Part shown: positions 55,885-64,000 of the stretch, one piece after another | How positions within the stretch are numbered: the stretch's first letter is position 1 | How the letters are laid out: every line of letters begins with the position of its first letter | Origin: Neoceratodus forsteri | Lineage: Eukaryota > Chordata > Ceratodontiformes > Ceratodontidae | DNA: 64,000 nt | Assembly (NCBI GenBank): GCA_016271365.2 | Contig: CM057450.1 | Span: 1,803,710,967-1,803,774,966, forward strand | Direction: 5' to 3' | Notes under the pieces: model-generated | What the model saw: the letters and a program-made list of their open reading frames with translations, nothing else | The model's database searches: none | Told to the model about the DNA's origin: nothing | Made by a program: the position numbers and the translations under genes

Positions 55885-57352
55885 AACATTGGTTCCTAGT
55901 TGCATAATTACAACACTAGAGAAAAGAGTGTGTGTGTGGCTGTAAGGAAATTCCTAGACACTTTGACCAGTGAGTCTGTAGCTTAATGGTTAGAGCGTTG
56001 AACGCATACCAGAGATCTGAGGTTCAAATCCCAGTAGGCCACACTTTTCCTGTACTCTTTCATGAAGATAGAAATGGAACCATTTTATCACAGGAACAGC
56101 TAGACCAACGAACTGGCGTTTGTAGCAAGAGGGAGAGCGGAATCAAAGCTTTTGCCAGGTCGATGAAGATGGCGGCTGTAATCTGACTCTTGTCATCATG
56201 GAGATTATTGAATCTGTGACATACAGAAGTGAAGATATGGTTGAGTGATGCTCACGGAAGCCAGACTGCACTGGACAGAGAGTGTTGAACTGGCCAGGTA
56301 GTCAAAGAGCCTTGAGTGAATGAGAGATTCTTGTATTTCAGCAAGGGAGCTAGGCCTATAATTACCAGGAGTCAAGGGGCCCCCCCCTTTGTGGAGGGGA
56401 AGGACTTTAGCTGATTTCCAGGCCTTGGGAACAGAGGAAGTGGAGAGAGAGAAAGGTTTAGAATGTGTGTGAGTGGGGATGCAATTGCGGAAGCAGAGAT
56501 GTGGAGAAGCTTGGGGTGAAGATCTTCAGGGCTGGATTTAGAGGGGTTTAGGGCAAGGAGGGCAGAGTAGACCTCGAGAGGAGTGAACAGGGGGAATTGA
56601 TAAGTGTTGGGGTTTCCAGGCAAGACCGAAAAGGTTGATGAGGGAGAGGAGGGGGAGGTCTGGGATCAGGGAGAGAGAAAGAGACGAAAAACTTGTTGAA
56701 AATATTAGCGACTGAGGCAAAGTCAGAGACAGGGGACCCATCCACAGGTAGGACTGGTGAGGAAAGTTGGGCAGGAGGGTCTAGGAGGGAGTGGAGAACC
56801 TTCCAGAATGATGCAGGAGAGTGATGGTCTTGCTACAGGTGACATCTGAAATAATTAGCCTTGGAGAGATGGATGGCTTTAGTGCAATTATTCCTGAGGG
56901 TTTTATATGCTTGGTAGTCAATCTGAAGAAGAGTGGTTTTATAGTGGTGCCAGGCTTTATCCCTAGCCCTGCACTTCACCAGTGTGTTGGCAGTGATCCT
57001 GGGGTGGTGGTGTCAATTCATTCTGACTCTTTTTTACGGAGCATGGTCATTCCAAATGTGCATGAAGAGGTTGGAGAAAAAAGATAGAGCAGCATCGACG
57101 TCACAAGCCAAGTAGATGGGGAGCCAGTTAGTCTCACATAGGCCATACTGTAAGGCAGTGGTATCAAGATTTTGTAGGGAGCTGGACCAAATGTACTTGG
57201 GGGCAGTACAGGAGGAATGAATCTTCCTAATACAGTAAGTGATGCAATGATCACTGATGGTGTCAGGTAGTATTCCAGATGCAGTGATATGGGCAGCAAG
57301 ATTCCAGAATGATCCCAGCTGCTGGCATCTCCTGTAAGTGTCACCTGATGTC
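55885..57352 (-). pseudogene. LINE endonuclease end and reverse transcriptase (right of L1)
   Basis: On the minus strand from 57354: TISDHCITYCIRKI (the SDH endonuclease motif) and ALSFFSNLFMHIWNDHAP, which is the usual end of the endonuclease. From 56745, SLPDP and other connector sequence, then LLALNPSKSSPEDLHPKLL and SPLTHILNLSLS. LTPGNYRPSSLAEIQES-type sequence follows near 56370-56330, then QSGFREHHSTI near 56270-56240 and AAIFIDLAKAL (the catalytic region, degraded) near 56185-56155. The L1 and a tRNA-like insert interrupt what follows. Confidence 0.78.
55970..56043 (+). mobile_element. tRNA-derived SINE head
   Basis: It has an A-box TAGCTTAATGG (55980-55990) and a B-box GGTTCAAATCC (56021-56031) at normal tRNA spacing. 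The 3' stem GTAGGCCAC pairs only partly with the 5' GTGAGTC, and the anticodon arm does not fold cleanly, so this is more likely a SINE head or tRNA pseudogene than a working tRNA. It lies in the LINE fragment just right of the L1, in the opposite direction to that LINE. Its 3' end is not defined. Confidence 0.65.
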
Positions 57353-57930
57353 ATCTAGGTCTGCAGGTACCAACCGTCAGGACCTTTGTCAGAAGGGTTT
57401 GGGGTCATGTAACTGAATCTGGTGTTCCTCACCTCTGGCACAACCCACATCTCATTCCTCAGGGGCAAAGACATTCCTCTTCATAGCCAATTTCTTCTGA
57501 ATCCACTACTGCCAACTTGTGAGCAGTGAAGATTCTCCAAAGACCAATATGTTGGGGTCCAACCTTCCTGGAGAAGTTCAGGTACTTGGTTTGGGTTGCA
57601 CTACAGAGTTCACCAGGAAAAGTCTGGCAAGGGCCCTCCTTTTCCGTGTGATTACATGATCTGAGATATTCTTGACTTGCACCACCACTCTGCATACATA
57701 CCAGTATGCCTTGGCAGGCAACACACTGGATTTCACCAGCAATCCAGTTGGACATCTGTGCTCTTCTGAGATATCCAGCATCAGCAGCTTCCTTGTCACA
57801 TCCTTTGTGAAATGCACCTCTCCTTGGACACTACACTCAGCTGCACTCAGCACTGGGAGGTAAAGTCAGTTCTTGAGGTTCCTTTCACCACACTATGCCC
57901 ATTACATCCTCATCTCTCACTTCAGGATGT
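57353..57930 (-). pseudogene. gypsy linker between protease and reverse transcriptase
   Basis: The frames 57853-57578 and 57755-57459 overlap with a shift. They encode HRCPTGLLVKSSVLPAKAYW and VVVQVKNISDHVITRKRRAL, which resembles the connector found between protease and reverse transcriptase in vertebrate gypsy elements. The last bases before 57353 continue, after removal of the LINE, into the reverse transcriptase at 48117. Confidence 0.6.
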
Positions 57931-58356
57931 TCAAACCTGGTATAAGCATGTCTCACCAGTCCGTTCACTTGTCCTTGGACAAGGGCTCTCTGTTGGTTTT
58001 TGGAGCTCCTCAACCAGTTGGTGCAAGCTTGCAAACATGAGCATTTGTCCCCACAACAATGGCACATCCTCCCTCAGTCCAGTCCTGGGACACACTAGGG
58101 CTAAAGTCTCCATAGGCTCTTCCACACCAGTCACCTCCATAGAAAAAGATATCCACAACCAGATGCATCCAAGATAGGGGTAGGTGGAATCACTGAGGCC
58201 CCACACATTTAATCCTTTCAGGTATTCAGTCTTCTTAAGTGAAAAATATCGTTTGTAGTAGTCATCGCAAATAATAGTGACCTCTGAACCACTGTCTAGT
58301 AGGACCTGGGTTGGCCTGCCTTTCACTTGGATATCCACCATAGCTGATGGACCCAC
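57931..58356 (-). pseudogene. gypsy aspartic protease
   Basis: The 141-codon minus frame carries VDIQVKGRPTQVLLDSGSEV with the D-S-G active-site triplet near residues 17-19, then TIICDDYYKRYF, GLNVWGLSDSTYPYLGCIWL and VPLLWGQMLMFASL, the end of the protease fold (where an LLGxN/D motif is expected). It cleaves the polyprotein in intact relatives. The frame itself is open and begins at a Met just before the domain, although gag and pol are expected to be joined. Confidence 0.85.
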
Positions 58357-58475
58357 AATTTGTTGCAGAAAGTTAGATGAGTGATGTGTACCTTCTGCCA
58401 GACTTCTTGACAGAGGTGTTGGAGCTTGTCAGGACCGTGGTACCTGCTCACTCCCTCATAGGTCCCCTCTGAAGT

Positions 58476-59373
58476 CTAACTGCTGCAGTAGATGTTCTGA
58501 TACCCTCTAACAGTCTGAAGCTTCTTTCCACTCTCGCTAATGCGCCCATCTTGATGGCACTGGTGATAGAAGCAGGCACCACAGCAAGATCTTGGGTTGC
58601 CTCTGGGTCCCTTCCAGGGTGAAGCCCGGGGCATGAGTGAAGGTTCTGAGGGCCCAGTGGTCCTTCTGAACTCCTCCAGCATTTGTTTTACCTCTGCCAA
58701 CTGCTTCATGCAATCACTGGTTACATCACTGGGAGCTTGCACAGTAATACTTGTCACATCTACAGGGGCTGAGGCAGAATTTTGATTTGTCCCTGTACTC
58801 CCCATTGGGGTAATCAAACTCTTTAACTCAATGAGCAGGGACTGAAGGCTCACTGTTTCCTTCAATAAGCACCTTGCTCTGGACCTGTACCATACTGGCA
58901 GAAACCTGCAACATGTGCTAGTTCTTCTTCTGCTCTTTGGCCTCACAGATGTCCCACAACAGAGTCCAATCAGCTGGGGGTTCTAGCTTTTCTCTTAGGT
59001 GCAGTTTCAACAGCAAGAAGCTCTGAGTGGGAACTGACTTTAAAATCTTTTCTAACCTTGCCTTGTTTAAATCCTTTGCAGCTAGTCCGCTCTTTCAGAA
59101 AACTTTTGTAGTGCCTCTAGCCAATTGACATATTCAGAGTGGGACTCTCGGGTTTTTGCTTACTGGTTTTAAATTTCCACATCAAGTCCTCTCCACTTTC
59201 CATGCTGCCAAAAGCACTTTCCAGAGCTGACAGGTACTCATTTGCACTTACATCAGGGTCTGTGGATCAAATTTCATCAAGGGCAGGGCTTTCAAAATTT
59301 CCATCAGCCTTTTCCTTTTTACCTCTCTGAGCATTGTCCTTAGCTAGCATGGGAGCCAAGTAGTCTGCCCATG
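58476..59373 (-). pseudogene. gypsy gag C-terminal part
   Basis: The 156-codon frame 58946-58476 includes SDCMKQLAEVKQMLEEFRRT (a coiled region) and a degraded zinc knuckle CFYHQCHQDGRISESGKK, in which His and the last Cys appear replaced by Arg and Ser. The part 58950-59373 has broken frames with gag-like LLKLHLREKLEPPADWTLL-type stretches near 59010-58970. Gag forms the particle and binds RNA. It is cut at 59374 by a LINE fragment. Confidence 0.65.
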
Positions 59374-60075
59374 TTTTTATTTATTTTTATTTATTGAAAT
59401 CTTGGATGACACCTGTGAGCAGATGCTCGTTGAGAGGTTCCACGTCAGATACATTAACAAAGAAGACACAATACAGTTACAGTAAATTATACATACAGAT
59501 TACAAAAAAAATTCAACAGTACATGGGTTGCAATGACAGACAGTTACACAAATTGTGCTAATGCATAGTACATGGTATTTCAGCATCCTGCAGAAGAGAG
59601 AGAGGCAGAGGCAGACTGTTAGGGTGAGGTAGGGAGGGGCAGTGAGAGCTGAGATAGGAAGGGCAGAGGGAAAGGAAAGAGCCAAGGGGTAGGGGTGGGA
59701 GGCAAGTGCTAGGGCAAAAGGGGGTGGGAGGCAAGTGCTTGGGTAAAGACTTAACTTGGTGGGTCAGGAGTTTTAAATGCTGAGGTAGATGGAAGCTGCA
59801 GGCGCAGATTAGCGGGGGCACCTACAGTTACTATTATCGGTGAGGTGCTGGCAGAGTTTGTGCTTAAAGGAACCAAGGTTTGTGGCTCCAGCTATGTCAG
59901 ATGGTAGACCATTTGTCCACAGAGGGGCCTGGTGAGCAAAGGATCACTAGGCCATAGTTGTGCAGTACCTGGGCACAATGAATACTTGTGTAGTCGAGCT
60001 CCTGGTGTGCCTGTATGTATAGGTGGTGACAGAAGGCTCAGAACTCCTTGAGGAAGTAAGATTAGTGAGACCTTT
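59374..60075 (-). mobile_element. LINE 3' fragment inserted in gag
   Basis: The left edge has the A/T-rich tail (TTTATTTATTTTTATTTATT, 59375-59394), much like the 3' tail at 48125. On the minus strand, PLWTNGLPSDIAGATNLGSF (about 59930-59870) matches the LWNxLPxxI signature of LINE C-termini and is followed by FKHKLCQHLTD. The rest is 3' UTR. The right edge near 60075 is an estimate where gag-like frames resume. Confidence 0.72.
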
Positions 60076-60712
60076 TTTGCGAGTAGGCGGGTTTGATAAA
60101 GTATCAGTTATCTTCCCCAGTTAGAGTGGGAAGTACCCCTGAAAATGTGCATAGCCTGCGATAGTATTCTGATCCTCTCCTATGGGAATGAAGTCTTGGG
60201 AACTCGAGATACACTAGCTGCTGCAAGTGCTGTAAAGACCTCCCTTCACTGGTCAACAACTGTTCTACTTTACTTTTAAAGTCCCGCTCGAGTTCTTGTT
60301 TCACAGATTTTCTCAGGCAGGACAGTATTCAATGCTCTCCTCCAGGTTCTGTTTTCCAAGTGGTGGGGGGGGGGATTGACTTGGTGCACAAATTTACTTC
60401 AAATTCAGCCACTACTAGTTGTGGACTCTCTCCATCTGACTTGACTTGTCAAATGATTTTGCAATGCCTTAACTTGTCATAAGCTTTTCAAGGGTCCCTA
60501 AGATGTCTTCTTTTGTGACATCTCTTGAGATCCCTTGTATTACCAGTATTTTGTTCACTTCATACCCCTCAGAGCTGTACCACCCTTCTAACTCTTGCAG
60601 GGTGAACAACATTTTTACTTTTTGGAAGGGGCACTCGCACATTTCAAAAACAGTCACTTTTTCTCAAACAGCTGCAATTTTACCAATGTCTAGTACGGGG
60701 CACTCTTGGGGT
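60076..60712 (-). pseudogene. gypsy gag N-terminal part, PNMA-like
   Basis: The frame 60657-60469 contains LEGWYSSEGYEVNKILVIQG, then ISRDVTKEDILGTLEKLM. This resembles the N-terminal region of Ty3/gypsy gag proteins that gave rise to the domesticated PNMA genes (W-C/Y-x..KALLI-x-GIP..C..EI..L). The frame 60304-60104 has a charged helix (MKQELERDFKSKVEQLLTSE) and FPRLHSHRRGSEYYRRL. Stops between them show it is dead. That it is gag follows from its place at the 5' end of the element and the motif. The PNMA link is inference. Confidence 0.6.
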
Positions 60713-60717
60713 GCACT

Positions 60718-60890
60718 AGTAATAATAATAAATTTTATTTAATACAGCGCCTTTCACAAATCAAGGTGCTGCACAGTCCTATAAAACAAAATACAATAAA
60801 TACGAATAAAATCACAGAAGTTCGGGGTAAGCCTTACCCCACAAAAAGGTCTTCAGTGCCTGCTTAAAGCTACACTACACAGTTATATTC
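60718..60890 (-). mobile_element. L2 LINE 3'-end fragment
   Basis: On the minus strand this reads from a short C-terminal coding remnant (FKQALKTFL) to the L2 terminus: GAAAGGCGCTGTATTAAATA, then TTTATTATTATTAC at the left edge (60718-60735). It matches the 3' ends at 15893-15912 and 22335-22368 in structure. It sits between the gypsy leader and gag. Confidence 0.8.
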
Positions 60891-62436
60891 CAGCAGTGCC
60901 TCCTTATATGTCACCCCCTGTTGGCTCTGGTGCGTTATGGTATACATATGGTGAGTTACACCTCCCTGCCCTGTGTCCATTTGCTGGGCTCCAAGGTTGA
61001 AGGCCCTGGGTGTGTGGGGCTTGCCTGGGCACAAAACCTCACTAGAGTATATAAGGGACTATGGTTTCCAGTGCCACCACCTTGAGTATTTCCGCCCAGT
61101 ATCCACCTTACAGCTTGCCCACCCACGCACTGGTGTATTCAATAATGCAGTTCCTCACATATACTTATCAACTCTATAGTACTTAAACTCTGTGGCAGTC
61201 AATATCCACACCAGTTGTACCATAGAACACAAGTTTAATAACCAGCAGCTGTGGTACCAGTGGGGGAAATATGGAATTAGTACAACAAAGTTGATACTCA
61301 GTTTTTCCAGGCTCCACTTCCTCAAACAGCATATACCCCACAATAGAACAGTTGGAACCAGCCACTATAGTTAAACCTGGGGTACCCCTACAATACATAA
61401 AGTCTGGTGCAGGCCTGATGTCATTGCCTGGGATGCTGGGTTTGAGCTTAAGTTAGCCAGCTTTAGTTAAACAACCCCCTCCTCCTGAAACAGGCCACGG
61501 GTCTGCATGCATGCATAAACTGTAAAACACCAAATCATAATCCACCATGAAAGTAAAGTTACTGACACTTGACTGCTTTAGAATAAGGCAAAGGCTGATG
61601 ATAATGCAATTTAAAGTGATGAACTTAGCTGTTGAAATTCAGTGTCCACCCTCAGCCTGAGTTGATCCTCTTCCAGCACGAAGGTGATGCTCTCTGAGGA
61701 AAAACTGTCTGGGCAGTCTCCTTTGTCTCCTGGTTGCATGCATGAGAACAGAAGAATGCAGGCTGACAGGAAAATCTCTCCTGGTGCAGACAAATGGAAA
61801 TACAGTTCTTGGGCCTACATTTTATTCTGGTGCCCTGACACAACTTGCAACTGAAAATAGCCTGCTGTATGCCACTGCTCATAGCCAAAATATTAAAACA
61901 ATATAGTTATCAGAATGGGTGCTCTTCCAATCTCTGCAGTCGGTGTCTTTCCAGGAAAATGTAGGCTTTCCAAGATGCTTTCCCAAATGCTGACCTCTCC
62001 CCTGAACTATTCTCACTTCACACTGAGTCTCGCTTGCAGGGAGTTCCTGCCTGTCAAGTTTGCTGACTATGGCCTAGCAGGAAAGGACACAGCATGTGCA
62101 GCTCTTGCCTCTACTCCAATCACTTTCTCTGCCTGCCCAGGAACAACACAGAGTCCCAGTACAGCCCCATTTATTGTCAGGGTCCAGGAGCATCCCAATT
62201 GGCTGAAGTGCTGTCAGTCTATTTGCTGGGACCTCTGCTGGCTGACAAAAGGTGCCACAAGTGCTGGCTACTGATTAGTGGACTGCGGGGTCAAAGGTTA
62301 CTGTAATGGCTGCCCCCAGTCTGCTAGAGTAAACACTGGCCCAAAACTCCAGCAGCAGCCCACAGGTCCTCCTGAAACATGGCAGAAGTAAGTCCTGAAT
62401 TAACAGTGGGGCTACACATATATTTTAAAAAATTGT
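60891..62436 (-). repeat. gypsy leader and probable 5' LTR, boundaries not set
   Basis: This lies upstream of gag in the minus-strand gypsy element. No coding frame is supported. On the minus strand, GCTGGTTATTAAACTTGTGT (about 61246-61227) is a polyadenylation-like context typical of the end of an LTR, followed by a region with CACCAGTGCGTGGGTGGGC. No primer-binding site or TG/CA ends could be fixed, and no partner LTR is present at the left end of the element, so this remains positional. Confidence 0.45.
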
Positions 62437-63360
62437 GGGCTCGATTCTCAAAGCCCTGAGAATGACGCAAAGTGCCTGCGTCAAACATAAATGGTGCAAG
62501 TGGCACCTTACATCAAAAAATGCCCCTGAGCTATTTTCAAAAACAGCCTGCATCAAATGCAGGCTGCTGCATACCTCAAAGCGGCGTGCACCACAAATTG
62601 GGCTATGGCATGGCACTAGGGGCTTGTGGCGGATGCAGGCTGCCATATCCTGAAAGGGGTGAGGATTCACAAAACTCCTCCCGAGGAGAATTTCTAAGTA
62701 CCATTAGACCAGCCAGGGCTGGTCCAGGAGTACATGACATATCCTCTGGGAAAGTGTAGCACTATGCTGGCAATGTGCTGTGGTCTCCTCTCTAAGCCCT
62801 GATCACCCATTATCATAAACTAAATAGCCCTGGTGATCTAGCAGCCCCTCAATCCCGATGTCCCTAATTTATATAATGTACAAAATCCCCTCCCATTGTA
62901 GTGGCCCCCTCCCAATCCCTGATGTCCCCAATTCATGTAATGTATAAAATCCCCTACCAATGTAGCAGCCCCTCCCGATCCCCGATGTCCCCAATTCATG
63001 TAATGTACAAAATCCCCAGCCGATGTAAGCGCCCCCAATCCTCGATGTCCCAGAAAATAAGGTAATGAAAAAAACATGGTGGTCTAGTGGACTCCCCTCT
63101 CTGATCCCTGATGTCCCCCAATTCATGTGATGTACAAAATCTCCTGCCGATGTAGCAGCCCCCCCGATCCCCAATGTCCCCGAAAATAAGGTAATAGAAA
63201 CCCATGGTGGTCTAGTGGACCGGATCCACAATGTTCCTGAAAATAACGTAATAAAACAACCCATGGTGGTCTAGTGGACCCCCCTTCCCGGTCCCTGATG
63301 TCCTGGAATAATATAATTTACAAAATCCCTGGTGGTCCAGTGGACACCCACCCTGGCTGG
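62437..63360 (+). repeat. Tandem-repeat DNA related to the foldback element
   Basis: It opens with GGGCTCGATTCTCAAAGCCC, a GG-start terminus similar in layout to that of the element at 44168. From 62820 on, units of about 60-130 bp repeat, with GGTGGTCTAGTGGAC at 63079, 63207 and 63265, GGTGGTCCAGTGGAC at 63331, and CCCCGATGTCCCCAATTCAT-type blocks between. The same GGTGGTCCAGTGGAC core is the unit of the array at 44525-44870. No matching right terminus was found, so the copy is probably truncated. Confidence 0.7.
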
Positions 63361-63860
63361 CAGTGTCCACACCCGCTCCACCATCCCCAAACCCAGCTAG
63401 TTACTGGCATAGCCCACCACTCATCACCATGACCAGCCACCGACTAAGTTCGAGGAGCGCTGTACTGTATTCAGTACATGCTCATTCATTGACCTGTCAG
63501 CTCCAGCTTGTACTGCCACCTATAGCCACCCAGGTGGCATTATGCAGTGGAGTCAGACACCCTCCCACCACCAGGAGGCAAGCATCCATGGGACAATCAG
63601 CCATCCTCCACCGGCCTGCCTCCGACAACCCAGACTGCTTCCCAAACCTGGGTTGTTGGTGTGTTGGCGAGTGGTAGCGGTACCACTGCATCAGCGGACT
63701 GACACCTCCCCTTCATTTTTACCAGAGCAACCAAACTTCATCAGTGGTCTTTTGCCTTTTTTAATATACAAGCATTTGATTCGGCCCCTCACATTGGCCT
63801 AATGGAGAAGATGGGGGATGGGGAGTAGCCCATGGACGGTTGAGGTGGATTGGAAGTGGC
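63361..63860. other. Unassigned
   Basis: C-rich sequence with overlapping open frames on both strands and no recognisable domain. It could contain the lost right arm of the foldback-related element. Confidence 0.3.
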
Positions 63861-63879
63861 TTTCAGGTTGCACTCAGTA

Positions 63880-64000
63880 GGTAGTGGTCAGAGGGAGGTC
63901 TCGTTTCCTAGGGAGGTCATAAGTGGGGCCCCACAGGGATCAGTCCTGGGACCACTCCTGTTTAATGCCTACATCTTCAATATCAGGGACTGTATCAGGT
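63880..64000 (+). pseudogene. LINE reverse transcriptase, start of a fragment running off the window
   Basis: GAGGTCATAAGTGGGGCCCC and the following bases (63914-63980) translate to [20 protein letters not shown], the [14 protein letters not shown] box of CR1/L2-type reverse transcriptases. Upstream bases may read as the usual RxQRVxLxG region (about 63870-63910) in broken form. The element continues beyond 64000. Confidence 0.8.

Larger units (their letters stand above)
48125..57352 (-). mobile_element. LINE of unassigned clade inserted into gypsy, itself split by L1
   Basis: ATCTAGG occurs at 48118-48124 and 57353-57359, flanking the insert as a likely 7-bp target duplication. The A/T-rich 3' tail (TTTTTATTTATTTAAAATTT, 48128-48147) is at the left. 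After subtracting the L1 and a tRNA-like insert, about 2.6 kb remain: the end of the endonuclease, the reverse transcriptase and a C-terminal domain. The element was 5'-truncated in the endonuclease. It reads in the same direction as the gypsy element it landed in. Confidence 0.82.
45890..62436 (-). mobile_element. Ty3/gypsy LTR retrotransposon (minus strand), with nested insertions
   Basis: Read from right to left: leader/LTR region (62436-60891), gag (60712-60076 and 59373-58476), protease (58356-57931), a linker, reverse transcriptase (48117-47285), RNase H (47200-46944), and integrase (46900-45940). The order gag-PR-RT-RH-IN is that of Ty3/gypsy. A LINE (48125-57352) splits it between protease and reverse transcriptase, and a second LINE fragment (59374-60075) splits gag. 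The left end is cut by repeat R near 45880, so no 3' LTR is found. All genes are broken. Confidence 0.85.

Noticed and set aside
55970..56043. Functional tRNA gene
   Set aside because: A- and B-boxes are present, but the acceptor stem is mismatched and the anticodon arm does not fold normally. A SINE head or tRNA pseudogene fits better.

Overview
This window looks like repeat-dense vertebrate chromosomal DNA with no convincing host gene. Every long or recognisable coding stretch belongs to a transposable element, and most are broken by stops and frameshifts. CR1, L2 and L1/Tx1 LINEs, Ty3/gypsy LTR retrotransposons, MIR-like tRNA-derived SINEs, a hAT-type MITE and foldback elements occur together. 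That mix fits a large-genome tetrapod; an amphibian (for example a caecilian or salamander) is my best guess, but the sequence alone does not prove it.

Layout. 1-2.6 kb: 3' end of a plus-strand gypsy element and a candidate LTR. 2.9-5.6 kb: CR1 LINE. 5.6-9.8 kb: unassigned DNA with a SINE, a CR1 tail, a 25-bp minisatellite and a LINE scrap. 9.8-11.1 kb: minus-strand CR1 with an internal 215-bp duplication. 13.4-15.9 kb: L2 LINE. 16.7-23.0 kb: an unnamed repeat (called R here) made of a pyrimidine-rich head and tandem long palindromes, split by a second L2 (18.0-22.4 kb). 23.0-23.6 kb: two short tandem arrays. 24.2-26.0 kb: minus-strand CR1 carrying a hAT MITE. 26.8-31.6 kb: plus-strand LINE split by a minus-strand LINE. 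31.6-33.6 kb: decayed L1/Tx1-like LINE. 34.6-45.9 kb: second copy of R, interrupted by three insertions. The largest of these (36.0-43.9 kb) holds a minisatellite and a short LTR element that itself contains a CR1. 45.9-62.4 kb: minus-strand gypsy element split by a LINE, which is in turn split by a nearly complete L1. 62.4-63.4 kb: tandem-repeat DNA related to the foldback element at 44.2-45.7 kb. 63.9-64.0 kb: start of another LINE reverse transcriptase.

How the pieces fit. The main story is nested insertion. Several layers have recognisable target-site duplications (13 bp for the L1, 7 bp for a CR1, 8 bp for the hAT MITE, 16 bp with two mismatches at one palindrome, 3 bp for the foldback element), so the relative order of events can be read. 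The least familiar item is repeat R. Its two copies share one architecture, and each ~270-bp unit folds back on itself almost end to end. I do not recognise it as a named family. All coordinates of element ends without a stated duplication are approximate.
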